From JAQVUB01 sp033809415 (GTDB taxonomy: Bacteria > Verrucomicrobiota > Lentisphaeria > Oligosphaerales > Oligosphaeraceae): DNA of 16,270 nt. Numbering within the stretch: the first letter of the stretch is position 1; each line of letters starts with the position of its first letter. A program made the position numbers and the translations under genes. The DNA is taken from contig JAPXLT010000083.1 of assembly GCA_033809415.1 (NCBI GenBank), forward strand, positions 1 to 16,270, written 5' to 3'. Of the stretch, positions 1 to 8,600 are shown in pieces. The notes beneath the pieces are model-generated. The model made no database searches. It was not told where the DNA came from and was given only the letters and a program-made list of their open reading frames with translations.

Positions 1-105
1 GGGTGCAGGGTGCAGGGTGCAGGGTGCAGGGTGCAGGGTGCAGGGTGCAGGGTGCAGGGGGCAGGGTGCAGGGGGCAGGGGGCAGGGGGCAGGGGGCAGG
101 GGGCA
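1..105. repeat. Heptamer tandem array (GGGTGCA / GGGGGCA)
   Basis: Fifteen uninterrupted 7-bp units: eight GGGTGCA, then GGGGGCA, GGGTGCA and five GGGGGCA. The array is cut by the window edge, so its true length is unknown. The switch from T to G at unit position 4 suggests local expansion of a mutated unit. The open frames across it (VQGAGCR-type peptides) are repeat-encoded and not real. Related heptamers occur inverted at 212-253 and, as CCCCGCA, at 10631-10693. Confidence 0.95.
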
Positions 106-546
106 AGTTTAAAAAGTGGCGCAACCGTCCCGGTTGTGATGGTCAGAACTGTCGTGGGGCGCGTAGTGTGGTGGACGTCTGTCTTCTGTCCACTTCGTCC
201 ATAGTGTCCAGCCTGCACCTTGTATCCTGTCCCCTGCACCCTGTCCCCTGCTTCCGCCTCGCACGCGCGGTAAGGGTGGTTCGCCCCCTGGTTGGGTGGG
301 GCTTGGAGGCTGTCTGAACCACGGTGAAAAAATAGTGCTTCAAAAGCGATTTTTCAAGCAGAATCATAAGAAGTCATGCAGAAACATAGGGATTCCTAGA
401 AAATCATAGAATTCCTAATCCTGGAAATCCGTGTAATCTGTGGATAAAATGCAACGAACCCTTTTGGGACACGATATATGTCGAGGACGTCCAAAACGGG
501 TGCGTGGTGCGTGGTGCATCGCTGGCACAACTCCGCAAAGCCGACC
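106..546. other. Gene-free stretch with degenerate repeat fragments
   Basis: No credible gene is visible. A small hairpin (CAACCG, loop TCC, CGGTTG) lies at 122-136. Near 187-210 the repeated GTCCA words (GTCCACTTCGTCCATAGTGTCC) resemble a degenerate short-period repeat. At about 424-447 the phrase around ATCCGTGTAATCTGTGG is of a kind that recurs between genes in many environmental bacterial genomes (recalled, not searched). At about 499-518 there are GTGCGTG heptamers related to the array at position 1. Frames crossing this stretch on both strands have repeat-like composition and no recognisable domain. Confidence 0.6.
212..253 (-). repeat. Inverted heptamer array (CCTGCAC / CCTGTCC)
   Basis: Six consecutive heptamers: CCTGCAC, CTTGTAT, CCTGTCC, CCTGCAC, CCTGTCC, CCTGCTT. 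On the minus strand these read GTGCAGG/GGACAGG, i.e. the same family as the 1-105 array in the opposite orientation. Together the two could fold into a long imperfect stem with about 110 nt between them. Confidence 0.75.
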
Positions 547-608
547 TTGGCGTCCTTGGCGTCTTGGCGGTTCAATGAAGAGGACCAATCGCCAAGTACG
601 CCAAGTAA
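547..608. repeat. Inverted TTGGCGTCC / CGCCAAGTA repeats
   Basis: The left part holds TTGGCGTCC, TTGGCGTC and TTGGCGG. After a 20-nt gap the right part holds CGCCAAGTA and CGCCAAG, the reverse complement of the same 8-9 bp unit. Translations give the low-complexity RQDAKDAK type seen in spurious protein predictions. This is a repeat, not a gene. Confidence 0.7.
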
Positions 609-650
609 TCGGAGAAAGCAACCAACAGACTGCAACTCCGCATGCCATCT

Positions 651-686
651 CATCCGTCGAAGCAGCAACCCCTAAAAAAATTTTCG
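651..686 (+). repeat. Repeat segment containing AAGCAGCAACCC
   Basis: This segment starts CATCCG, contains AAGCAGCAACCC and ends in an A-rich stretch plus TTTTCG. A closely similar 34-bp segment lies in the opposite orientation at 10504-10537. In both places it sits near a 9-mer GATCCG array and a composite hairpin repeat, so it appears to be one part of a larger mosaic repeat. Confidence 0.6.
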
Positions 687-738
687 TACTACTATCGCCC
701 AAAATCTTCTTTTTTAGGAAAGATTTTTCTGGAAATCA
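680..738 (+). repeat. Dispersed repeat starting ATTTTCGTACTACTATC, copy 1
   Basis: The 17 bp ATTTTCGTACTACTATC are identical to 16152-16168. Similarity continues imperfectly for about 40 bp beyond them (CTTCTT, a T-run, AAGAT or CAAGAT, AAATCA). Both copies face the same way and sit close to a TTCGTG-type repeat. No gene is seen in it. Confidence 0.6.
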
Positions 739-797
739 ATCTTCAAGTCATTGGTATACAGCCTTTTAAGGTACTGCCAATTCCTGTCTTTTTTTTT

Positions 798-869
798 CCG
801 ACTGATCTGACTGATCCGACCGATCCGACCGATCCGACTGATCTACTTGATCCGTCTGATCCGTCCGAT
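798..869 (+). repeat. 9-bp tandem array (CCGACTGAT-type), 8 units
   Basis: Eight exact 9-bp periods, all ending in GAT: CCGACTGAT, CTGACTGAT, CCGACCGAT twice, CCGACTGAT, CTACTTGAT, CCGTCTGAT, CCGTCCGAT. Because the period is a multiple of three it gives apparent peptides such as TDPTDPTD. The ACTTGATCCGTC portion recurs inverted at 10577-10616. Confidence 0.9.
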
Positions 870-875
870 TTGTTG

Positions 876-938
876 TCCGTGTCCCGTCCGTGTCCCGTCC
901 GTGTCCCGTCCGTGTCCCGTCCGTGTCCCGTCCGTGTG
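876..938 (+). repeat. 11-bp tandem array (TCCGTGTCCCG), 5.7 units
   Basis: Five identical TCCGTGTCCCG units plus a partial TCCGTGTG run straight into the hairpin core at 939. Perfect identity between units suggests recent expansion or slippage. The period of 11 is not a multiple of three, so coding use is unlikely. Confidence 0.92.
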
Positions 939-996
939 GGTTGCGGGCGATCAGTCCGCGCCAAGTCTTTTCGTGTGGTTCGTGGTTAAAAAATCC
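939..996 (+). repeat. Composite hairpin repeat, copy 1
   Basis: The core 939-965 contains GGTTGCGGGCGATCAGTCCG and ends CGCCAAG. It folds as GCGGGC, loop GATCA, GTCCGC, with one G-U pair on this strand. It is followed by TTTTCGTG, then TTCGTGGTTAAAAAATCC. On the minus strand the element begins 3 nt after the stop codon of the VCBS gene, and the A/T-run TAAAAAGGATTTTTT could be a weak transcript end. Related copies lie at 10411-10511 and 13548-13639. Confidence 0.75.
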
Positions 997-999
997 TTT

Positions 1000-3684
1000 T
1001 TAGACAGGCATGAGTTTTTCAAACTCTAGTTTGACTTTCGTTATCCTTGGGCTGCGCAGTGAATTGGTTGCTCCCAGTGCCAGGCGATACTGCAAGTAGT
1101 TACCCGGATCGAGTATTTGCTTATTAACCGGTTGCCATGTGCTACGTTCCAAATCCTCTTTGTTTGCGGCAATTCGAATCATGGCATTGACCCAGGTTTT
1201 GGGTGGGCATTCTCCTTCCCAGGTAATGTTTAGCAATCTACATTTTTCTTCGCATTGATACGCTGCTGAAATATAGAATTCCTCGTCGCTACGGTCAAGC
1301 TGATTTCCCGGTTCTACGGCACTGATGCCATGTGGCCCAACGGTTGGCAAATCAGTGCTCCGGCTGCGGTCAAAGCCGTTTAGTCCATTCCACCATACCG
1401 TTGAAAATCCGACATGATCGCCATCGACTTTATGATTTGCCACTGCCAAATCGACATAGCCGTCTTCGTTGAAGTCAGCTGCTATGCAGCCGGAGGCCGA
1501 GTGCGTGAAAAGCAATTGCCGGTCAAGTTCGCTGAAACTGCCCTGCCTATTCCAATATAAAATCGAATTGATATCTCTTTCCTTGCCGTTATGATAGTTA
1601 CTTACAAAGATGTCCAGCCAGCCGTCATTATTGAAGTCGGCTATGGCCAGGGCTACTGCCGCATCTGCCTTTAGGATGGTCTTGTTGTTCTCCCGCAAGC
1701 CTTCTGGCCCATTCCAGTATATGTGAATGAAAGAATGGTGCGGGTTGCGTGGAGTTAGGTCGCCGGTGCTCGGCGTCTCCACGTGTGTTCCTATGATCAG
1801 GTCCGGATAGCCGTTGCCGTTGAGGTCTGCGGCCCTGGCGCAAGTGCCGTGAAAAACTGCCAATTCGGCGCTGCGTTTCAGGCTATATCCATCTGGCCCG
1901 CCATAAAATATCAAGGTTCGATCCGCATTAATCAGCGGCACTACGATATCCAGGTAGCCATTTTTATTTATGTCCACCGCCAGTATCCAACGCGCTTCGC
2001 CTTTCCCTTCAAAAGATATCGTTTGCGGTTCTTTGAAGCCATCTGCTCCGCCATGGAAGATTTTGAGCGCCTTCCATTCGTCTCCGACTGCGATTATATC
2101 CATATAGCCATCATGGTTGAAGTCGCCGCACACTGCTCCCCAGCCCACATTGGTGGGCAACAGGAAGGTTTTTTCCGGTATAAAGCCATTTGCTCCGAAA
2201 TGATGCACATGGAATCCCGGATCCAGATGCAATGAGTTTTCTGAGTTATTACAGACGATGAGTTCAGCCCAGCCATCATCATTCAGGTCTGCTGAAACCA
2301 CATCAACCGCGCACCAGCCGGGCAGTTCCGTCATTCTTTTTGCGGCGTATCCTTCCGGGCCGCCCCAGAAAACAGAGACTTTGTCATATCCGACTGCCGA
2401 CCGCGAGAAATGATTTATTGCCAGGATTGCGCAACTGCCATCCGGGCGTGGCACCGCAAAGACCCTTTGCACATCTTCACCGATCAGCTTTATTGGTTGC
2501 TCGGCCAAGCCATGTTCGCCGTTGCGATATACCAGTATGTCATTTGTGTAACTGTATTCCGTGTGGCTTTGTGCGATTACCAAGTCGTCGTAGCCTTTGC
2601 CATCAAGGTCGCACATGACGACATCGGAGGCTTGTACCGTAGGGATGGGCAGGCGTTCCGCTTCCTGAAATTTCCCGTCTGCAAAGTAGTAAAGATAGCT
2701 AAACTGTTGCTTTGCGCCCTCGGGAACATGTCTTGCCGCAATCAGCAGCGCCTCTTGCCCCTGCCGGTTTATCCTGCCGGCTGCCACTGACACCGCATTA
2801 GGCACCGCCAGGGAAAATGCCTCACTTGCATGCTTCCCTTGAAACGAGTAGAATATTACGCGTCTGGCGCTGATGACCGTCAAGTATTGTGTTCCATTTA
2901 TCGTGACAACCTGAGGCAGCGGCGGCGATTTGAGTTCTTCTTCCATTTGGCTGCGCCTTGATTTGTCTTGGAGCTTTGCCATTCGGTCTTCCAAGGGCAA
3001 TTCCGGCATAGTAGTGCAGCGTTCTGCCGAAATACCCTCCGGACCACCCCAGTAGATAAAGGTATCGGTGGAATCATTGCGTCGCACGATGAGTTCATCA
3101 TAGCCATCGTTATCGAGGTCGGCTGCGCAGAGTTGTCCGGTATGCAGGGGCAGATCGATGAATTTGTTCCATTCCAGTCCCAGTTCACTTGGGTAAAAGA
3201 TGCGCAGCAAGCCGTATAGCGGCAGCGAGAAAGCCAGAGCCGGCAGCTGCCCGCCCTTGAATTTTCCTGCGCATACCGACTCGGCCCAAGGGCTGGGCAG
3301 GCGAATGCGCCTGTTCTCCGAATAGGGTTCTTTGCCGCCCAGGTAAATATCGCTCGAGGCAAAGGGTTGTCCCAAGTCATAGCGTCCACAGATGATCAAG
3401 TCCATGTTGCCGCTGTTGTACAGGTCAGCCACTGCGCCTGATACTGCGCCTTGGGCCGGCAACTTCCCCATCGTGCCGTCGTTGTAATAAATATAGGAGG
3501 GGCATCTTTCATGATGGTTTTGGCAGTTGGCAAAAACCAAGTCAAAGTATCCGTTGTGGTTCAGATCGTATTGATAAATACGCTGTAGCACCCCGGCGCG
3601 GGAAACATAGAGATTTTGCCCGCCGTTGCCAAAAGTACCACGGCGAAAGGCCTCGAAGCCCTCAGTGATCCATTCACTCTTCAT
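1000..3684 (-). CDS. FG-GAP/VCBS-repeat beta-propeller protein
   Basis: An 894-residue protein made largely of FG-GAP/VCBS repeats. Nine calcium-loop motifs of the DxNxDGxxD type start near residues 40, 189, 359, 466, 521, 571, 620, 683 and 737, with a degenerate one at 87. They alternate with blade motifs such as YWGGPEG, FWGGPEG, FYGGPDG and YWNGPEG. Such repeats usually build a Ca-binding propeller, probably two here. The C-terminal about 70 residues (from about 828) form a separate beta-rich tail ending shortly after NSLRSPRITKVKLEF. No signal peptide or membrane helix is visible; the N-terminus enters the first blade directly, and an in-frame stop near 3735 excludes an extended ATG start. 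It is the last gene of the unit led by the GntR regulator, 93 nt after the symporter. Ligand or enzymatic role is unknown; a propeller lyase or ligand-binding protein is possible. Confidence 0.88.
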   Translation of the reverse strand: MKSEWITEGFEAFRRGTFGNGGQNLYVSRAGVLQRIYQYDLNHNGYFDLVFANCQNHHERCPSYIYYNDGTMGKLPAQGAVSGAVADLYNSGNMDLIICGRYDLGQPFASSDIYLGGKEPYSENRRIRLPSPWAESVCAGKFKGGQLPALAFSLPLYGLLRIFYPSELGLEWNKFIDLPLHTGQLCAADLDNDGYDELIVRRNDSTDTFIYWGGPEGISAERCTTMPELPLEDRMAKLQDKSRRSQMEEELKSPPLPQVVTINGTQYLTVISARRVIFYSFQGKHASEAFSLAVPNAVSVAAGRINRQGQEALLIAARHVPEGAKQQFSYLYYFADGKFQEAERLPIPTVQASDVVMCDLDGKGYDDLVIAQSHTEYSYTNDILVYRNGEHGLAEQPIKLIGEDVQRVFAVPRPDGSCAILAINHFSRSAVGYDKVSVFWGGPEGYAAKRMTELPGWCAVDVVSADLNDDGWAELIVCNNSENSLHLDPGFHVHHFGANGFIPEKTFLLPTNVGWGAVCGDFNHDGYMDIIAVGDEWKALKIFHGGADGFKEPQTISFEGKGEARWILAVDINKNGYLDIVVPLINADRTLIFYGGPDGYSLKRSAELAVFHGTCARAADLNGNGYPDLIIGTHVETPSTGDLTPRNPHHSFIHIYWNGPEGLRENNKTILKADAAVALAIADFNNDGWLDIFVSNYHNGKERDINSILYWNRQGSFSELDRQLLFTHSASGCIAADFNEDGYVDLAVANHKVDGDHVGFSTVWWNGLNGFDRSRSTDLPTVGPHGISAVEPGNQLDRSDEEFYISAAYQCEEKCRLLNITWEGECPPKTWVNAMIRIAANKEDLERSTWQPVNKQILDPGNYLQYRLALGATNSLRSPRITKVKLEFEKLMPV

Positions 3685-3777
3685 TGTTTGCCTCGTAGTT
3701 AAAAGCGCCCCGTCAAACAGAGCGCATGAATCTTATGTGTCGCTGTGAGAACTGCAACTCGCTTCGTAAAGCAGGTT

Positions 3778-5565
3778 TCAGTTTTTACTTTCGTCTGCTA
3801 TAATATCACTCTTGTCAAATAGTGTCAAGCCGGCATATTTTTCTTTGGGTTGTACTTTGCCGAAAGTCAGCCAGATGATTCCAATCAGTGTGTAGCAGAT
3901 GAATGTCGGCAAGCCCAGCCATTGGAAACTGACCGCACGAGCCGTCTCGCGGCAGTAAATATTGCTGAAAATTGCCCAGATGATCAGGGCAAGCCCATAG
4001 CCAACGAGTGATGTTCCCAACACCAGTACCGGCGTTGTAAATCGCTTGCCGCGTTTGCGTAGATAAATCCAAAGCCCCAGAACTAATAATCCAATGAGGA
4101 TGAGTGGCAGCGAAAAACACCATTCCTGTGGTCCTGCCCAGCCCATTGCCATGCCAGGCTGCCAGTCCCTAATAGTTGCGGTACTAAGGAAGTACCAAGT
4201 GATCATTCCCAGTTGCAGTCCCCAAAGAAGTCCGGCAGTTACCCAAACCAGCAGAGTACTTGCACGACGGGAGAGTACTGCAAAGATGAAAGCAGGTACA
4301 ATTACAACTTCAAAGGCATTAAAAATCGTTGAGGCTTCCACCACGCTCTGGGCAAGCCGTTCTGCTGAACAGGTGATCAGCAAGCCAAGACCGCAGGCGA
4401 TCAAACCAATGGCAACGGTGGCAATGCGCGATACCTTTACTTGGTCAATTTCGGTCATTCCCGGATTGAGATAGCGCAGATGAATTTCTTTCAGGTAGAC
4501 GGTGGCCATACTGTTGAACACGGCGTTTAATGTGGAAATAACTGCTGCCAACATCCCGGCGATGATAAAGCCCGGAATAGGGGAGGGCAGTTGTGTCGAA
4601 ATGAAGGTAAATAAAGCCGTATCGCCACTTTTTGCCGAAACATCAGGATTCTGAGCAAAAAACGTGAAAACCGTCAATCCGATAATCCATAGGATAATGA
4701 TCGTCGGAATCGTCAAACAAGTATTTACGACCTGAGTTTTGACCGCTGCCTTGTAACTGCCACTAGCTAAAAGCCGCTGTACAGTCATCTGATCCGATGC
4801 CATAATACTGATAGGTGCCAGTATTTGCCCCAGCAAAAGCAGCCAAAAAGATAGGCGGACATAAGGATTCAACATATAAAATTCGGGTTTCGCAAACTGA
4901 TCAAGGCCACGCCCATTTTGAAAGGCGTAGACAATTCCTCCCCAAAGCCCGCCGTCGATTTTTATCCACAGACCTCCGAGGATGCAAAACAGTCCGCCAA
5001 TTAAAACCACAAATTGCATGACATCGGTCCATACCACCGCCTTGAACCCTCCTGCGGTTGTGAAAATCAAAGCAATCCCACCACAAAGCAGTATTGTAAC
5101 CCAGCCCGGCCAACCTGCGGCTCCCTCAAAAATCTTGCTGGTGGAGAAGAGCACCATGCCCAGATAGATTAGTCTTAAATAAATGGTCAGCGAAGCAACC
5201 AGCGTGCGTATTTCTGGGCTGTAACGCCGTTCCAAGTATTCAAACGGGGTGAACGCACCAATCTTGAAGTAAAATCGCATGAAGATACTGCATGTTACTA
5301 CTGTAAACAAGGGTGTAAGTAGACCTAATACCCAGTATGACAGACCGTGGTTGAATATTTCACCAGGAACCATGACCAGTGAAAATGCACTCAAAGCAGC
5401 CATCAAACAGGATATGCCAAGCGCAAAGTACGGCATTTTACCGCCTCCAAGCAAGTAAGCCTTTGAATCCTTTTTCGATGATGAACAAAAGTAGCCAATC
5501 ACTATCAGGCCTACCAAATAGCCGGCCATGACTACATAATCAGAAATACTCAAAGAAATCTGCAT
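3778..5565 (-). CDS. Sodium:solute symporter (SSS family)
   Basis: A 595-residue inner-membrane transporter of the SSS/SGLT-PutP superfamily, with about 13 hydrophobic helices expected to couple Na+ entry to solute uptake. Visible family signatures are GGFKAVVWTDVMQ at 172-184, SDQMTVQR at 257-264 and AAVISTLNAVFNS around 340-352. The Ser-Thr pair at 344-345 is where the Na2 site lies in this fold. The start ATG is preceded by AAAGG with 6 nt spacing. It lies between a large secreted protein and a VCBS propeller and downstream of an FCD-type regulator, so a sugar, uronate or other organic-acid substrate is likely. The exact substrate cannot be read from sequence. Confidence 0.93.
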   Translation of the reverse strand: MQISLSISDYVVMAGYLVGLIVIGYFCSSSKKDSKAYLLGGGKMPYFALGISCLMAALSAFSLVMVPGEIFNHGLSYWVLGLLTPLFTVVTCSIFMRFYFKIGAFTPFEYLERRYSPEIRTLVASLTIYLRLIYLGMVLFSTSKIFEGAAGWPGWVTILLCGGIALIFTTAGGFKAVVWTDVMQFVVLIGGLFCILGGLWIKIDGGLWGGIVYAFQNGRGLDQFAKPEFYMLNPYVRLSFWLLLLGQILAPISIMASDQMTVQRLLASGSYKAAVKTQVVNTCLTIPTIIILWIIGLTVFTFFAQNPDVSAKSGDTALFTFISTQLPSPIPGFIIAGMLAAVISTLNAVFNSMATVYLKEIHLRYLNPGMTEIDQVKVSRIATVAIGLIACGLGLLITCSAERLAQSVVEASTIFNAFEVVIVPAFIFAVLSRRASTLLVWVTAGLLWGLQLGMITWYFLSTATIRDWQPGMAMGWAGPQEWCFSLPLILIGLLVLGLWIYLRKRGKRFTTPVLVLGTSLVGYGLALIIWAIFSNIYCRETARAVSFQWLGLPTFICYTLIGIIWLTFGKVQPKEKYAGLTLFDKSDIIADESKN

Positions 5566-5697
5566 TTTTTACCTTTTAAAATTTGAGGACAATTTCCAAG
5601 ATGAAAACACTTTGGATTTGAGATGACAGAGAAATTTTATTCCAACCGACCATGTCCGACTGAATGAATCGCATCGGGCATGATGGGTTCTCACCCC

Positions 5698-8600
5698 TTA
5701 GAAGGTGATAGAATATAATTGAGTGTTTTGCAAAATGAGTTCGATTTGGAACTCTCCATCAGGAAGCTGTTCAAAGAGTGGGATGTGGACACTATCCTGG
5801 GTTAGCAGGCGTTTCTGATAACCTGGCAGGGGCTTGCCATTGGCGAGCAGACGCACTTCAACAAAGCCGCCATCATTGATGCTGGCATTCATGGACAAGG
5901 TTCTCTTTCCAATGACAGGCACCGTCAGCATGTGCGCTTCTTCAGCACCAGCTTGCGCGGCAAAAAAGCCATCCTTGCGGTAAACCATTATCCCTATGCC
6001 GCTGGTGGCGTTACGGGTATGCTCAGCCAGCTTTTTCCATGATCCCTGGAAGTGCTTTTGAAAGAAAGGCCAGTCTTCCAGATGCCTGGGTTCATAGCGA
6101 CGACGCATATACTCTTCAGTGTAATTGGACACAGTATTCTGACTGCTATGGACAATTTCACTCTGAAAATGGTAATGGTCATTGACCCAGTACATCAGCT
6201 GATAGATTTTGCCATTGCGTTCCACCGCCGAAGTACTGGTATATCCTCCGGCGTGAAACCAGTCTCCCAACGGTCCATTGGGCATCAATTGTGGCTTGTC
6301 CTGAAAACGTGTCCAACGGAAGCCATCCCAAGTATAGATCAATTCCCAAGAAATTTGTTGATGGAAAGCGTCATAGCGGTTCAAAAAAGCCACTCGGAGA
6401 CCTGCGCCATTGGGCACCCGGAAATGGGCTCCGCCATATTGTTGATCAGCTATGGGTTTATTGTCGGATGGCGGTGCGACGTAATTTTGTTCCCAATGAA
6501 TTCCGTCTTTGGTTCTCCAGACTGCTACAATACGGGCACGGTCATAGAGATTATCATAGCGGGCAATATAGGGCATATAGCGTATCAGATGGCGTCCATG
6601 CCCGTAGCAGAAAGTCTTGCCGTCATCCTCGAGCCACTGTCCAAAACCAAGGTCACTGCCAGAATTGCCAGGTTCCAGGGCACCGGAAGGCGGGAACGTA
6701 TCTACAAGCGGAGTCCTGGTCAGGATAATTGCCTCGCCCGGACTGCGGTACCATATAGGCCAGACTGTGCAAGGTGCCGGTGTCAGTATCTTCCAGTCAT
6801 ACTTCTGATAGCCTGCTGTTCCTGGTGCTGACGGACTGATCATCAGGCATCGGATCTGATTGAGATTAACCGGACCATGCTTTTCCGGATCATAAAAATG
6901 GTATTCGATCTTACCATCGGGCCCAAGCTTCTCATTCCAGTCCGGTTTTGCAAGAGGTGGAATGTCACCAGAGAGGGGAGAGTCTTGCGGTGGGAGCTGT
7001 GCCGTTCCTTCGCTGATTTCCCACCGATCCAAACTGTCATCCAGAGCTACTGCGTTGTATTTTTTGGTTGAAGCAATCTGCCAAAGACGGTTCATCGTAT
7101 GAAAATTCACACGGATACGTCCATCCTTATCCAAGAAGATTTGTTCTCCCATTTGGATGAAGGCATCATCATTTCCGGGGACGCCCCGAGTAACCAGATG
7201 CCGCTCAGCCACTGCGGGGAGAAAATCGATTCCGCTGTACTTTTCCAGGAAGAAGCCGTCCGGGAAGAACATTTTTTCTCCGGTCATATCTTTGCGTGGG
7301 ATCGCTTGGCATGGCGGTGAAGTTCTATGACGCAGCAGGCGCTGGATCTTGCCAGCCTTATCTCTCTGTTTGACGGAGGCATCCGTGATGGAAGTCAGAT
7401 ACTCGCCATTGGGAAACTTACGTAAATCATAGTAGATGCTAGTGCGTCCAGGAGGCAATTCCAGCTGGCGGTTACCGAAATCCTGTTTCGTATTGCGTTC
7501 CATCAGTGAGATATCCACCTTCAGCGTTGCATCCGTGTGGTTGACTAAAGTCAGTTCCGCCTTGTCGTGTCCTGCATACTGCATATCATAGACAGGGAGT
7601 CGATACTCGGCATCCAGCTTATCTGCCCAAGCCTTATGCACAGCCCAATGAGAGGGTCCGGCAGGAGGATAGACTTTACAGCCAGTTAGAGTTGCCGCCG
7701 CAGAAAACTGCATTGAAAGTTTCAGAATTTTAGAAAGCGGCTTAAATTGCAGATAGCCTCCATGGCCAAAGGGGAGATTTTCACCAATTTCGATCCAGTG
7801 GCCGAGAGAATTCAGGGCACGCAAAGTTACGGGTGGCACGATATCATCCTTTGCAGTGATTAGCAACGCACCTATCGTCGCTTCGGGAGAAAATTCTATT
7901 TCAAATGGAACTCCAGCGAGTGCGTCAAATGGTTCACCGGCCAGCAATCTGGCAAATCCGGCATGAGCTGAAGTAGCATCGTCTGCGAGATTTATGCGGC
8001 CAGTCAATGTCGGTGCATCGGCCATCTCGACCACCACGTCATCAATAAAGGTATAACAACCTACCGGAAGAATATTGATGAAACGAATTTCATCAAATGG
8101 TCCTTCGGTAAGGAAAGGAAAATCATTAGCACTTATCTTTTCTTTGTCGTCAGGGGAAACAATCATCGGGCGATAGCTTTTTTCCATGGCATTGAAGAGC
8201 ACCTTGCATTCTACCCACTGATTCGCAGGAAGGGCTTGCATTTCACCGCAAGGTTGCCACCCGACACTGATATTGTAGGCTTTGGGTTCATATCCTGCTT
8301 GCAGGAGGATGCCGCCCATCGGCGCATTGATCCCATCTTTGTAGAATTGCAGTACGATGCCATTGCCTGTTGGAAGATAACTGCTGAACTTCAAAGAATA
8401 ATCATATCCATCCAAGGGCGAGACCTTTAAGGCAACATATCCGACGGATTCATTACGCATGACCTTCAAGGCGTAAGGTGCGGAGGCAACTTGCTCTGTC
8501 ACCAACGTAAAATCCTCATTGGTCGATGCCACTACCTTCCAGGAACCTCCCAAGACTCCGGAGGTGTCCCCGCCGTCTTTCAAAGCGCCTGGTGCAAACT

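Noticed and set aside
268..300. Possible tRNA T-arm (GGTTCGCCCCC)
   Set aside because: No acceptor or anticodon stem can be built around it.
3..367. Open frames across the heptamer array (VQGAGCR-type protein and its reverse)
   Set aside because: Composition is wholly dictated by 7-bp repeats, with no domain and no convincing ribosome binding site.
798..938. CRISPR array
   Set aside because: Units are 9 and 11 bp with no spacers and no cas genes nearby.
396..1029. Several 60-115 residue frames on both strands in the repeat region
   Set aside because: They encode low-complexity peptides (TDPTDPTD, RQDAKDAK, ITRISRI) from tandem repeats and overlap one another on both strands.
1019..1034. 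Palindrome TCAAACTCTAGTTTGA
   Set aside because: It lies inside the last codons of the VCBS gene with no U-run after it; it may be chance.
1628..3389. Minus-strand alternative-frame ORFs of 62-163 residues within the VCBS gene
   Set aside because: They are frame shadows; the VCBS motifs run uninterrupted through the main frame.
6052..6831. 259-residue plus-strand open frame
   Set aside because: It lies antisense inside the large secreted-protein gene, has no recognisable domain, and the minus-strand frame is clearly coding.
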